Positions 1 to 8,663 of a stretch of 64,000 nt of DNA are shown one piece after another. The translations under genes and the position numbers were made by a program. The notes under the pieces are model-generated. The model saw nothing but the letters and a program-made list of their open reading frames with translations. It had not been told where the DNA came from and did not search any database. The DNA comes from Shimazuella kribbensis DSM 45090. Its GTDB lineage: Bacteria; Bacillota; Bacilli; Thermoactinomycetales; Thermoactinomycetaceae. Numbering within the stretch: the stretch's first letter is position 1; every line of letters begins with the position of its first letter. The stretch covers positions 124,001 to 188,000 of the forward strand of contig NZ_ATZF01000010.1 of assembly GCF_000428065.1 (NCBI RefSeq). The letters run 5' to 3'.

Positions 1-13
1 CAATCAAATCGGG

Positions 14-42
14 TTGATAGATTATTCAGTTAAAGATAATAT
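14..42 (+). promoter_or_regulatory. Sigma-A-like promoter of the small membrane protein gene
   Basis: A -35 box TTGATA (14-19) and a -10 box TAATAT (37-42) are separated by 17 bp. They stand about 45 bp upstream of the ATG at 87. The promoter is AT-rich and host-like although the gene it serves is GC-rich. Confidence 0.55.
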
Positions 43-86
43 TAACATAAGTTCCTGTTCCCTATCGGAAACACGAGGTGTATGTC

Positions 87-359
87 ATGAACCCGATGAT
101 CATCGGAGCCCTGCTCTTCATCGCGGGAGCCATCCTGGCGTTCAAGTCTTTCAAGCCCGCCTTCAAGGCTGGGGCTAAGACCGGCGCCGAGATGGGGCGG
201 ACCATGTCCAACATGATCGGAGGCAAGCACGAGCAGCCGACGGTGCCGCGTACGAAGAAGGGTCTCAAGTGGATCATCCTCTTCGTCTTCGGCATCATCG
301 TCAACGGCGTGGGTGCGATCACGTTCATCCTCGGCCTCATCAAGGCGGTCTTCTCCTAG
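87..359 (+). CDS. Small two-helix membrane protein, GC-rich foreign gene
   Basis: A 90-residue protein of unknown function. Residues about 4-19 and about 62-85 are hydrophobic and look like two membrane segments. Between them lies a basic, glycine-rich stretch. The ATG at 87 is preferred over the in-frame GTG at 78 because GAGGTG (75-80) lies 6 bases upstream of it. Third codon positions are almost all G or C, in sharp contrast to the AT-rich genes downstream, so transfer from a high-GC source is likely. It is a single-gene unit with its own promoter and its own terminator. No family is recognised. Confidence 0.8.
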   Translation: MNPMIIGALLFIAGAILAFKSFKPAFKAGAKTGAEMGRTMSNMIGGKHEQPTVPRTKKGLKWIILFVFGIIVNGVGAITFILGLIKAVFS

Positions 360-380
360 GCCGCCCCGCAAGGAACTAAC

Positions 381-424
381 TCCGGCGCAGATCTCTCAAG
401 AGGTCTGCGCCGGACCTGCTTTTA
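381..424 (+). terminator. GC-rich intrinsic terminator of the 87-359 gene
   Basis: A 14-bp stem (381-394 with 401-414, one G-T pair) with a 6-base loop is followed by CCTGCTTTTA. The stem is much richer in G and C than the other terminators in the window, matching the gene it ends. Confidence 0.8.
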
Positions 425-513
425 AGTAAGGATTACAATATGATTCACAAAAATAAATAAGATTTTATTTTTATTCCTATTTTCCATCTACGAACAAAAT
501 CCATACAAGACAA

Positions 514-558
514 TGAGACAATAAAAACCACCATTCTTTGGTGGTTTTTATTGTCTCA
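514..558. terminator. Bidirectional AT-rich terminator
   Basis: A perfect 19-bp inverted repeat (514-532 with 540-558) with a 7-base loop and A- and T-runs inside the stem. It probably ended the host gene that lay to the left before the GC-rich gene entered. Between it and the next CDS (559-675) nothing else is seen. Confidence 0.8.
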
Positions 559-675
559 TAAACAAACGAATTCAACTCCAAGAAGTAATAGGAACCAAAT
601 AACGTTCAAATTTGGCATTTTCCTCATCAACAGATACAATAAAAATGAAAAGTACCCAACAAGGAAGTGTTCTAC

Positions 676-1809
676 ATGAAGATCATATCGATCGAACCAA
701 CTCCAAGTCCTAACGTAATGAAGTGTAACTTAGATCAAACCCTTCCAACTGGGACGAGGTATGAATATAACAAAGCAACAAAAGAATATGCACCTGACCA
801 TATCCAAAAAGTATTGAATATCGAAGGCATTGTTGGTGTTTTCCAAGTACTTGATTTCTTATCAATCGAACGCCATCCCAAAGCAGATTGGGAGCAATTA
901 TTAACTTCGGTACGACGTATTTTTGGGAATGAGCAACAAGACAATGAACATTCTTTAGCGGAGGAATTAGATGCGTTTGGCGAGGTACAAGTATTGATCC
1001 AAACTTTGCGCGGTATCCCATATCAAATCAAACTTGTACATAACAACACCGAAAATCGCTTTGCCTTACCTGATCGATTCCAGCAAGCTGTGCTGCAAAT
1101 TCAAGGGGTAACGTCCAATGTTATCTTAGAAAGAAAATGGATGGATCAAGGTATTCGTTATGGAGAACCGGATGAAATCGGCAAACAATTAACAGCTGAA
1201 TTTGAGGCAATGTACCCAGATAGCCGGCTTCAACGTTTGGTAAAACAAGCACTGTCTCCAAAAGCGGAAGCAAATCCATTAGACCAAAAAAAGTCAGCAG
1301 ATGAAGTTCGCATTGCCTTCACACACGAAAATTGGGAAATACGGTATGCTGCTATGATGCAGTGGGAACCTAATGCAGAGGAAATAGAAGTTTTAGCTGC
1401 CGCATTGAAAGATTCTTCAGCAGCCATTCGTAGACAGGCTGTCGTGTTTTTAGGCTATATTGGCGGAAAAATCGTTTTGCCTTATCTCTTTGAAGCGATG
1501 AAAGATTCTTCAGCCGTAGTTCGTCGTACTGCTGGAGATACAATTTCTGATATTGGCGATCCAGATGCTATCCAAGTCATGTGTGATGCATTAAAGGACA
1601 AAAATAAACTCGTACGCTGGAGAGCTGCTCGCTTTTTATATGAAGTAGGTGACGAATCGGCTATTGATGCATTGCAACTAGCTATTGGAGATCCAGAGTT
1701 TGAAGTAAAGATGCAAGCACAGATCGCCTTACAACGTATTACCCAAGGTGAAGAAGCCAGTGGTACGGTTTGGCAACAAATGACGCAATCTTATCGATCA
1801 AAGGATTAA
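676..1809 (+). CDS. HEAT-repeat protein with Nfu-type N-terminal domain (YpgR/CvfC-like)
   Basis: A 377-residue cytosolic protein. The first 80 or so residues resemble the N-terminal domain of Nfu/NifU scaffold proteins. The second half (about 215-370) holds at least four HEAT/PBS-lyase-type repeats, recognisable by repeated patterns such as VRWRAARFL and IRRQAVVFLG. This layout is that of Bacillus YpgR and the staphylococcal conserved virulence factor C; the biochemical role of the family is not settled. The ATG at 676 is chosen because AAGGAAG (661-667) precedes it by 8 bases; a GTG lies 9 bases further upstream. A single-gene unit that shares its terminator with the converging uppP. Confidence 0.8.
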   Translation: MKIISIEPTPSPNVMKCNLDQTLPTGTRYEYNKATKEYAPDHIQKVLNIEGIVGVFQVLDFLSIERHPKADWEQLLTSVRRIFGNEQQDNEHSLAEELDAFGEVQVLIQTLRGIPYQIKLVHNNTENRFALPDRFQQAVLQIQGVTSNVILERKWMDQGIRYGEPDEIGKQLTAEFEAMYPDSRLQRLVKQALSPKAEANPLDQKKSADEVRIAFTHENWEIRYAAMMQWEPNAEEIEVLAAALKDSSAAIRRQAVVFLGYIGGKIVLPYLFEAMKDSSAVVRRTAGDTISDIGDPDAIQVMCDALKDKNKLVRWRAARFLYEVGDESAIDALQLAIGDPEFEVKMQAQIALQRITQGEEASGTVWQQMTQSYRSKD

Positions 1810-1812
1810 AAA

Positions 1813-1845
1813 AACCCTTACGATGCAATATCGTAAGGGATTTTT
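1813..1845. terminator. Bidirectional terminator between the HEAT protein gene and uppP
   Basis: A 10-bp stem CCCTTACGAT/ATCGTAAGGG (1815-1824, 1830-1839) with a 5-base loop, an A-run on the left and a T-run on the right, so it works in both directions. Confidence 0.9.
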
Positions 1846-1848
1846 CAT

Positions 1849-2679
1849 TTAGAGGAAAAGGAAATAGATCAAGGCTGCTAATACAATACGGTAGATCGCA
1901 AACGGAACCAATTTAATCCGATTGATCAATTTCAAAAAGAAGCGAATAGAGATCAAAGAGACCACAAAAGCAGTAATAAATCCGGCTATAAAGAATGGCA
2001 GATCTGCTAAGGTAAAATACTGCCAATTTTTTATAAGCGAGAGGCTGCTTGCACCAAGCATAATGGGAACTGCCATAATAAAAGTAAAGTCAGAAGCTGC
2101 ACGGTGGCTAAGTCCTAAGAGTACACCGCCTGAAATCGTAGAACCGGAACGAGAAAACCCTGGCCATAAGGATAAACATTGAAATAAACCAATAGATAAT
2201 GCTTGTTTATATGTAACCTGGTCTACTGTTTCAGCCTTTGGTCTGGCTGGTCGAAAGAAATCAGCTAATAACATTAACACTGCTCCAACTACCAAACCAA
2301 TAACTACCGTATTAATAGAAAATAGATGTTCATCAATGTAGTCTTCAAACAAAAACCCCAGCACACCCGCTGGCAACAAACCGATGATTACTTGTTTTAA
2401 TTCAAGGCGATTGCTACTATCTACGGATTCACGTGCACTCTTGGTCAAACCCAAAAGATTGATAAATCGATCTTTAAACACAATAATAACAGCTAAAATA
2501 GAACCTAACTGAATAACGACTTTAAACGTATTGGCTACTTCTTGTGAGAATAACTCTTTGGATTTCAGCATCAAATCATCTACGATAATCATATGTCCTG
2601 TAGATGATACAGGAGCAAATTCCGTGAGTCCTTCTACCATTCCAAGTATAATTCCTACAAATATCTCCCATAAGTTCAT
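1849..2679 (-). CDS. uppP: Undecaprenyl-diphosphatase
   Basis: An integral membrane enzyme that dephosphorylates undecaprenyl diphosphate and so recycles the lipid carrier for peptidoglycan and teichoic acid synthesis; overexpression in this family gives bacitracin resistance. The 276-residue product carries the family motifs: the ExxxE block (EGLTEFAPVSSTGH, from residue 16) and PGFSRSGST near residue 175, with about seven or eight hydrophobic segments. The start is the ATG at 2679, since AAAGAGG precedes it at good spacing and the longer GTG frame overlaps that site. Monocistronic, converging with the HEAT protein gene. Confidence 0.93.
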   Translation of the reverse strand: MNLWEIFVGIILGMVEGLTEFAPVSSTGHMIIVDDLMLKSKELFSQEVANTFKVVIQLGSILAVIIVFKDRFINLLGLTKSARESVDSSNRLELKQVIIGLLPAGVLGFLFEDYIDEHLFSINTVVIGLVVGAVLMLLADFFRPARPKAETVDQVTYKQALSIGLFQCLSLWPGFSRSGSTISGGVLLGLSHRAASDFTFIMAVPIMLGASSLSLIKNWQYFTLADLPFFIAGFITAFVVSLISIRFFLKLINRIKLVPFAIYRIVLAALIYFLFL

Positions 2680-2987
2680 TGTTTTGAACACCTCTTTACT
2701 CTTATCTTTCCATGTACATGATCATTATGCAGAAGAAAACAAAATCGCAACTGAAGAAAAACTGAAGAAAATTTAAGCTTATTGGCTTTGTTATTCATAT
2801 GAACCGATTTTTCCCTATCTAAGACCTTCTCTTATGTAACTTAATTCTAAAAATCAGCTGAATATGTCCATCTTCTATTCTTCTTTTTCTGGCTATTATC
2901 AAAAAAAGAAATAGGATAAAACATAGGACTTTTCTTGTATTGTGTTACTATTTAAACAAGGTAACACTCCACAAAGAAGGTGACATC

Positions 2988-3773
2988 ATGAGAAAAGAAA
3001 ATAGAATGATCGATGGCATTTCTGTTGATTATGTACTCCCAGATGAGCCATCCGCCAAACCTCCCATCATTTTTGTTCATGGCGGAAGTCATGGTAGTTG
3101 GTGCTGGGAAAAATTCCAAACATATTTCGCTTCTCTAGGTCACGAAACATTAGCACTGAATTGGTACAATCACCCTGGATCAAAAACCCTTTCTAACGAA
3201 GAATTTTGTAAACGCAGCATTTTAGACGTCGTTACTGAGCTGGATATTGTGACAAGAACATTAGATAGGAAAGCGATTTTATTCGGTCATAGCATGGGCG
3301 GATTAGCTTCCCTTCACTATAGTACAATACAAAGTGTTGCTGCGTTAATACTTCTTGCTCCTGTCCTGCCAAGTGTCATAGGAGCGCCACAAATTCAAGT
3401 GGCTCCAATCGATCTCGATCAAGCCTTTCCTGTTCCACCTTTTGATCAAGCATACTATATGTTCTTTAAAGGGAACACATCGGAAGAAGCACACGAGTAC
3501 TATCAAAAACTCGTTCCTGAGTCCGCACAAGCAGTACATGAAGCTTCTTATGCAAGTGCGGATGTAGATATCTCCAAGGTACTTGTTCCGAGTTTTGTAA
3601 TTGGAGCTGGAGAAGATATATTGACTCCACATGATCGAGTACAATTATTAGCAGAAAAAATAAATGCTACTTATGTCTTTCTACCTGATCGATCCCATAA
3701 TTTATTATTGGAGCCGAACTGGGAAGAAACTGCGGATCTCATTCAATTATGGATGAAAGATAATATGAAATAA
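2988..3773 (+). CDS. Alpha/beta-fold hydrolase (esterase-like)
   Basis: A 261-residue soluble hydrolase of the alpha/beta fold. It shows the HGGSHG oxyanion-hole region near residue 30, the nucleophile elbow GHSMGG near residue 100, and a C-terminal catalytic histidine in DRSHN near residue 240; an acid in GAGEDIL is a likely third triad member. The substrate cannot be told. The ATG at 2988 has AGAAGGTG upstream; the longer frame from TTG 2940 has no ribosome site. A single gene with its own terminator. Confidence 0.85.
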   Translation: MRKENRMIDGISVDYVLPDEPSAKPPIIFVHGGSHGSWCWEKFQTYFASLGHETLALNWYNHPGSKTLSNEEFCKRSILDVVTELDIVTRTLDRKAILFGHSMGGLASLHYSTIQSVAALILLAPVLPSVIGAPQIQVAPIDLDQAFPVPPFDQAYYMFFKGNTSEEAHEYYQKLVPESAQAVHEASYASADVDISKVLVPSFVIGAGEDILTPHDRVQLLAEKINATYVFLPDRSHNLLLEPNWEETADLIQLWMKDNMK

Positions 3774-3780
3774 AAAAAGG

Positions 3781-3813
3781 CCCACTACTATGATGTAGTG
3801 GGATCTTGTCTTT
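3781..3813 (+). terminator. Terminator of the hydrolase gene
   Basis: Stem CCCACTAC/GTAGTGGG (3781-3788, 3795-3802), preceded by an A-run and followed by a broken T-tract. Confidence 0.7.
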
Positions 3814-3979
3814 AAATGATATCCAATCACACCTATATTACATGCTCTAACTGGGTAAACTTTTACATAAACTAAATTAAAATATTGTAAATTAACCCTG
3901 TTTCTTCATGGTGCGCCTGCATCTACTATGTTAAAACAGAAGTAATATCATATTGTCATGAAAAAGGAGTCTTCACATC

Positions 3980-4639
3980 TTGAAAAACACACAATTTGCT
4001 GTCTTTGGATTAGGTCGCTTTGGTGGAAGTTTAGTAAAAGAATTTCATGAAAATGGGATTGAAGTTCTTGCTGTCGATACAGATCAAAAAAAAGTAGATG
4101 AATTTGTCAAATATGCGGTTCATGCTGTTCAAGTACCTGACTTGGATGAAACCATTTTAAACATGCTCGATATTACAAGTTTTGATCATGTTTTTGTCTC
4201 TTTTGGCGAAAATATCGAGGGAAGTATTTTATTGACATTGCTTCTGAAAGAGATGGGTGTAAAAAAAGTTTGGGTGAAAGCATCCAGTGACAATCATCAA
4301 AAAGTGCTAAATAAAATAGGAGCAGATCAAGTCATTCACCCCGAAAGGGATATGGCAAAACGAATAGCCAATTATATTAGTTCGAAAAGTATCATTGATT
4401 ATATTGAACTATCCAGTGAACATAGCATCGTAGAAATCGTAGCTTCACCAAAAATCTATAACAAAACACTCGCTGATTTAGATACGCGTAACAAATATGG
4501 ATGCAATATTATTGCTATTAAGCGGGATGGTGTCGTAAAAATTTCCCTTATTCCAAATGAACTCATTCAAGAAGGCGATATTCTCGTCGTCATCGGTCGC
4601 AAAACTTCTATTAAACGTTTTGAAGAAGAAGGAGTATAA
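3980..4639 (+). CDS. ktrA: Potassium uptake regulatory subunit, RCK protein (KtrA/KtrC type)
   Basis: The cytosolic nucleotide-binding ring subunit of a Ktr potassium transporter. The 219 residues comprise an RCK_N Rossmann domain (about 4-125; GLGRFG dinucleotide loop near residue 10, acidic end of beta-2 in VDTD) and an RCK_C domain (about 135-219), which in Ktr proteins binds ligands such as c-di-AMP. The TTG start at 3980 follows AAAAAGGAGT by 10 bases. The partner membrane subunit starts one base after this stop codon. No ydaO-type c-di-AMP riboswitch is recognisable in the 170-bp leader. Whether it matches KtrA or KtrC of Bacillus cannot be decided here. Confidence 0.9.
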   Translation: MKNTQFAVFGLGRFGGSLVKEFHENGIEVLAVDTDQKKVDEFVKYAVHAVQVPDLDETILNMLDITSFDHVFVSFGENIEGSILLTLLLKEMGVKKVWVKASSDNHQKVLNKIGADQVIHPERDMAKRIANYISSKSIIDYIELSSEHSIVEIVASPKIYNKTLADLDTRNKYGCNIIAIKRDGVVKISLIPNELIQEGDILVVIGRKTSIKRFEEEGV

Positions 4640-4640
4640 C

Positions 4641-5954
4641 GTGAATTACCGACGCCTGAGTCCTCCACAAATATTTTTATTGTTTGCTTTGAGTATGGTT
4701 ATTCTAGGAACGATACTACTAAAAATTCCTATTTCTACTGAAAAACCGCTTGGTTGGCTTGATGCTTGGTTTATGGCGATTTCTGCACTTACATGCACAG
4801 GATTAGTTACAGTAGATGTGGGCACAACCTTTACTACTTTCGGTCAAATTATCTTATTGCTGCTCGCCCAAATAGGCGGTGTAGGAATCATGGCTTTTGC
4901 CGCATTATTTTTTATCTTTCTTGGTAAAAGATTATCGTTGAAAGACCGATTGGTTCTTAACTTCTCATTAAATCAAGTTACATTTGGGAATATCACCGCA
5001 TTGATAAAAAATTTGCTTCTGTATGTTCTTACGATCGAATGTATTGGAGCTATCATTCTCTTTATTCACTGGCAACCTCAGTTACCATCAGGTGATGCAC
5101 TATACCTTAGTATTTTCCATAGTGTGTCTTCTTTTAACAATGCAGGACTCTCCTTATGGCCGGACAGTATGATGCGACACTTTAATGATCCTGTTCTCAA
5201 TATCATCACTACCATTTTGGTCATCATTGGCGGGTTAGGTTTTACGGTACTTTTTGATTTGAGAGAGAAAAAGAATTTCAAAAAACTCACCCTACACTCC
5301 AAAATTATGATCACTGGGACTTTCCTTTTGATTGTTTTTGGAATGGTTGTGATTTTTCTTTTGGAGTTTCAAAGTGCAAAATCACTTGATGCTCTTGCTT
5401 TGAAAGATAAAATGTGGACATCCTATTTTCAATCTGTATCACTGCGATCTGCGGGGTTTAATACCATTGATATTGGAGCACTTCAAGAATCCACCTTATT
5501 TTTTATGTGTCTCCTCATGTTTGTAGGGGCAGGTAGTACTTCGACCGGCGGCGGAATTAAAGTAACAACCTTTACTGTGATCTTGTTTGCTGTTATTGCC
5601 TTTTTAAGAGGAAAAAAACAAGTTCATCTGTTTCATCGATCCATTGATCCATCCTTTGTCACCAAATGTTTAGCAATTGCTTCTATTTCGCTGTCCTTTG
5701 TTGCACTTGGTGTATTTTTTCTTACCATGGTAGAAGAAGAACCTTTTCTGATTTGTTTATTTGAAGTAATGTCTGCATTTGGGACAGTGGGATTATCTGC
5801 TAACCTCACATACCATCTGTCTTCATGGGGAACATTCATCATTGGGATTATGATGTTTATTGGAAAAGTAGGTCCACTTACTTTACTATTTTCTATTTCA
5901 CAAAACGAAGAAAGAAGCATCAATTACCCAAAAGAAGATATTTTGATCGGTTAA
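4641..5954 (+). CDS. ktrB: Potassium uptake membrane subunit (TrkH/KtrB family)
   Basis: The ion-conducting subunit of a Ktr system. It has 437 residues, starting from GTG 4641 because AAGAAGGAG lies directly upstream and the next ATG-containing frame overlaps ktrA. Four repeated membrane-pore-membrane units are visible, each with a filter glycine: CTGLVT, NNAGLS, RSAGFN and GTVGLS. In the family this subunit binds the KtrA ring and takes up potassium, usually with sodium dependence. Translationally coupled to ktrA. Confidence 0.92.
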   Translation: MNYRRLSPPQIFLLFALSMVILGTILLKIPISTEKPLGWLDAWFMAISALTCTGLVTVDVGTTFTTFGQIILLLLAQIGGVGIMAFAALFFIFLGKRLSLKDRLVLNFSLNQVTFGNITALIKNLLLYVLTIECIGAIILFIHWQPQLPSGDALYLSIFHSVSSFNNAGLSLWPDSMMRHFNDPVLNIITTILVIIGGLGFTVLFDLREKKNFKKLTLHSKIMITGTFLLIVFGMVVIFLLEFQSAKSLDALALKDKMWTSYFQSVSLRSAGFNTIDIGALQESTLFFMCLLMFVGAGSTSTGGGIKVTTFTVILFAVIAFLRGKKQVHLFHRSIDPSFVTKCLAIASISLSFVALGVFFLTMVEEEPFLICLFEVMSAFGTVGLSANLTYHLSSWGTFIIGIMMFIGKVGPLTLLFSISQNEERSINYPKEDILIG

Positions 5955-6003
5955 ACTTATTAACATACCTACAAATCAAAAAATGTAATACGTATGACAA
6001 TAA

Positions 6004-6141
6004 CCCCTTGTTTTACTAGGTATGATTGTTCTTCAATATGTAACCGCAGGGATTACATCTTTGCGTATGATCGCAGTAATCCATCCTGTAATTGTTTTGT
6101 TGATGTTTTTAGGGGCAATCACAACGATAAAATCCAGATAA
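6004..6141 (+). pseudogene. 3' fragment of a small membrane protein gene (DUF6220-like)
   Basis: An open stretch of 45 codons, starting after an in-frame TAA at 6001 and ending with TAA at 6139-6141. It encodes a hydrophobic tail including LQYVTAG and IHPVIVLLMF. The pattern of a short helix, a HPV motif and a final helix recalls the C-terminus of DUF6220 membrane proteins. There is no ribosome binding site and no room for the N-terminus, so it looks like the remnant of a deleted gene next to ktrB. An alternative is a 39-residue peptide from ATG 6022. Confidence 0.4.
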
Positions 6142-6155
6142 TAACTTTAAACAAC

Positions 6156-6190
6156 AAACGACCGACTGAAAACTCAATCGGTCGTTTATA
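6156..6190. terminator. Bidirectional terminator
   Basis: Stem AAACGACCGA/TCGGTCGTTT (6156-6165, 6178-6187) between the ktrB-side remnant and the converging cation exporter gene. Confidence 0.75.
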
Positions 6191-6201
6191 ATAGATAACA
6201 T

Positions 6202-7146
6202 TTAAACTGTTCTCATTGCTTGACACCCATCATGTTGAAAATCAATCGTTTCTATTTGAATGGTCGTATGTTGGATATGAAATTGCTCTTTTATTTTCTT
6301 TATCGCTTCTTGCAAAATAGGTTGGCTCTCTGATCCTTCTTTTATCAATAAGTGACAGGACAACGTATCAAACCCCGAGGTAATCGTCCAAATATGTAGA
6401 TCATGGACATTTTCTACTTCTGGAATGGATAGTAAAATCTCCTCTACTTTTTCCTTGTCAATGGTAATAGGGGTACCTTCCATGAGAATATGAAAAGAAT
6501 GTGCGACAACTCCCCAAGCGCTCTTTAAAATTAATACAGCCACGATGATACTAATAATTGGATCTGCTACATACCATGCAAATACTTGCATAAGTATACC
6601 TGCTAGGATGGCACCAACAGAACCTAACGCATCACCAAGAACATGAAGGTAAGCACTTCTGACATTTATATTCTCTTTTACATCACTATTACGCATCAAT
6701 ACCCAAGCGCTCAAAAGATTCGCAGCTAGGCCAATGAAAGAGATCAACATCATGGAGCCACTTGCTACTTTGGGTGGATCTAAGATTCGCAAATAGGCTT
6801 CCCAACTAATTACACCGGCAATCACAAATAGTGCAACCCCATTAAATAAGGCCGCTAAAATCTCAAATCGATAATACCCATACGTTTTCCGTGGAGACGG
6901 TGGACGTATCGCAAACCACATCGCAAGTAAACTTAAAGCTAAGGCACTTACATCACTGAGCATATGCCCAGAATCAGATAAGAGTGCCAAACTATTAGTG
7001 AATAATCCTCCAAAAAACTCCAAAAACATGATACCAGCTGTTATCACTAGTGCAATCGTTAATCCTTTTTTGTTGCTATTTCTGCCATGATCATGGGAAT
7101 GACTGTGGTTATGATCATGGTTATGGGAATGATGGTGCCCATGCAT
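6202..7146 (-). CDS. czcD: Cation diffusion facilitator, zinc/cobalt/cadmium exporter
   Basis: A six-helix CDF-family metal/proton antiporter of 314 residues. The first 20 residues are a histidine-rich tail (MHGHHHSHNH) that probably collects metal. The transport site motifs are SDSGHMLSD in helix 2 and HVLGDALG in helix 5, and the C-terminal 90 residues form the CDF cytosolic domain. The ATG at 7146 has GAGGTG at 7 bases. It lies 35 bp downstream of an ArsR-type repressor gene in the same direction, so metal-induced co-expression is expected. Confidence 0.92.
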   Translation of the reverse strand: MHGHHHSHNHDHNHSHSHDHGRNSNKKGLTIALVITAGIMFLEFFGGLFTNSLALLSDSGHMLSDVSALALSLLAMWFAIRPPSPRKTYGYYRFEILAALFNGVALFVIAGVISWEAYLRILDPPKVASGSMMLISFIGLAANLLSAWVLMRNSDVKENINVRSAYLHVLGDALGSVGAILAGILMQVFAWYVADPIISIIVAVLILKSAWGVVAHSFHILMEGTPITIDKEKVEEILLSIPEVENVHDLHIWTITSGFDTLSCHLLIKEGSESQPILQEAIKKIKEQFHIQHTTIQIETIDFQHDGCQAMRTV

Positions 7147-7181
7147 ATTTCTTCACCTCAAAATTATTTTTTCCATTTGTA

Positions 7182-7559
7182 TTACATATGCGAAATATGT
7201 TGAAGTCCAATCCTCATTAAACTTTCTACATGTTCATCATCAATACTGTAATACACCATTCTCCCCACTTTTCGATGCTTTACTAACCGCAGCGCACGAA
7301 GGTTTCTTAATTGATGGGAAATAGAAGATTGCGACATTTCTAAAATAGCAGCCAAGTCACAAACACATACTTCTGCTTGTATCAAGGTATAAATAATCCT
7401 TACTCTTGTTGGATCACTTAACGCTTGAAATAAAAGAGCTAGGTCATTTCCTTTTTCTAAGGACAGTTGCTTTTTTTGTATATCTGAAACAATATCGTCA
7501 TGAATAATCGTAACGTCACAGCAATCTTTCAAGGAAGATGAGATTTCTTCCGTAGACAT
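7182..7559 (-). CDS. ArsR/SmtB-family metal-responsive repressor (CadC/CzrA-like)
   Basis: A 125-residue winged-helix repressor. It has a CadC-like N-terminus with a CC pair (residues 13-14), the VCVCDL cysteine pair in helix 3, the recognition helix in QSSISHQLRNL, and a C-terminal D-E-H helix (DDEHVESL) that matches the alpha-5 zinc site of SmtB/CzrA. So both possible metal sites are present, and the inducer could be zinc, cadmium or lead. It is the first gene of the operon with the exporter. A palindromic operator stands upstream. Confidence 0.9.
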   Translation of the reverse strand: MSTEEISSSLKDCCDVTIIHDDIVSDIQKKQLSLEKGNDLALLFQALSDPTRVRIIYTLIQAEVCVCDLAAILEMSQSSISHQLRNLRALRLVKHRKVGRMVYYSIDDEHVESLMRIGLQHISHM

Positions 7560-7584
7560 AAAATCATTCCTTTGGTTTGTATTA

Positions 7585-7606
7585 TATATGAATACATGTT
7601 CATATG
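7585..7606 (-). promoter_or_regulatory. ArsR/SmtB-type operator
   Basis: The inverted repeat ATATGAA (7586-7592) and TTCATAT (7599-7605), separated by 6 bp, matches the ATATGAAC-type half-sites bound by SmtB/CzrA/CadC repressors. It lies 27-46 bp upstream of the repressor start, where it would cover the promoter. Confidence 0.75.
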
Positions 7607-7865
7607 TTTAATGATATACTACGATGATAATAAATGAATGTCAATACAATAAATAATAGGAATGAAATATCTTTCTCCACCTTTTATTCCTATTATTCAA
7701 GTATGATAAAAATGTTGTGGGCATCTTCTGTATGTGTAATAAAAAACACGAATATAAATGTGAACGGAAAAGATTGCCTTCCTTTTGCTTCAGCCTAATC
7801 TATCTGCATTTAAAGTTTTACTTTACTATTTAGTCGATGAAAACAAATGAAAAGGTGGAATAAAA
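7607..7865. other. Spacer between divergent transcription units
   Basis: No gene is seen. It holds a perfect 12-bp inverted repeat (7652-7663 with 7686-7697, AATAATAGGAAT type) around a 22-base loop. There is no T-run after it, so it is more likely regulatory or a relic than a terminator. The rest should contain the promoter of the lipoprotein gene. Confidence 0.4.
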
Positions 7866-8360
7866 ATGAAAAGACAGTGGAAGTCATTGCATATGGTTGC
7901 GATTGTTACAGGTTTGTTTATAATCATGCTAATGGGCTGTCAAGCTCCAGAAAAAGAAAAAAAACCACATCACGAATCCAGTCATGGGGATGTACAAGAA
8001 ACAACGAATGGAGCAACCATCCTCCCTTCTTTTGTGAAAGAATTGGATCCACAAATCGGGCAAGTATATCAATTGACAGCTCAAAATCATCAGCTTCTCC
8101 AATCTATTCCTTGTTATTGTGGCTGTGGTGAAAGTGTCGGTCATCAAAATAACTTAGACTGTTTTGTGAAAGAAATCAAAAAAAATGGCCAAGTGACATG
8201 GGATTCGCATGGTACTACATGTGGCACATGTCTGGAAATCGCTGCTGAATCTGTATATTTACAAAAACAAGGAAAAACAACAAAAGAAATAAGAAAATAT
8301 ATTGATGATAAATACAATGAAGGATATGCAAAACCGACACCAACTCCTATGCCTTTATAA
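7866..8360 (+). CDS. PCYCGC-motif lipoprotein
   Basis: A 164-residue exported lipoprotein. A signal peptide runs to the lipobox LMGC, with lipid-modified Cys25, followed by a polar linker rich in Lys, Glu and His. The conserved core is PCYCGCGE near residue 85, followed by further cysteines in DCFV and TTCGTCLE, which defines the PCYCGC family found in sporeformers. The five or so cysteines could bind metal or form disulfides; the function is unknown. Its position beside the metal exporter operon suggests a metal link, but that is only inference. Confidence 0.8.
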   Translation: MKRQWKSLHMVAIVTGLFIIMLMGCQAPEKEKKPHHESSHGDVQETTNGATILPSFVKELDPQIGQVYQLTAQNHQLLQSIPCYCGCGESVGHQNNLDCFVKEIKKNGQVTWDSHGTTCGTCLEIAAESVYLQKQGKTTKEIRKYIDDKYNEGYAKPTPTPMPL

Positions 8361-8512
8361 GACGAATGTAATCATAAGAAAAAAAGCTCGGACTTCTTCA
8401 CTCCTCAACAGCAGAAAATTATGGAGAACAAACGATTTAACACTATAACGGAGTGGTTTAAAGTAAGTTTCGCAAATTGTTTTTCAACTAAATCCCAATT
8501 GTTTATCAAAAA

Positions 8513-8559
8513 AATAAAAGTAGTCGATATCCATAATGAAGGGATCGACTACTTTTATT
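8513..8559. terminator. Bidirectional terminator
   Basis: A perfect 16-bp stem (8513-8528 with 8544-8559) ending in ACTTTTATT. It lies between the lipoprotein gene and the converging GIY-YIG gene. Confidence 0.8.
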
Positions 8560-8663
8560 GCATTTTCCAAATACAATCAGCAGACTTAATACATTAAATT
8601 ATCCGATCTTGAACGGTTACCTCATACTATTTTGGATCACCAAGGTATCCCCTTATTAAAAGA

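Noticed and set aside
3814-3979. c-di-AMP (ydaO-type) riboswitch before ktrA
   Set aside because: The leader is only about 170 bp and the conserved riboswitch strings are not there.
5994-6191. 65-codon open frame after ktrB
   Set aside because: It is in a different frame from the membrane-protein remnant, has no ribosome site and crosses the terminator.
8421-8599. Open frame from ATG 8421 after the lipoprotein gene
   Set aside because: It passes through the perfect terminator at 8513-8559 and has no ribosome site.
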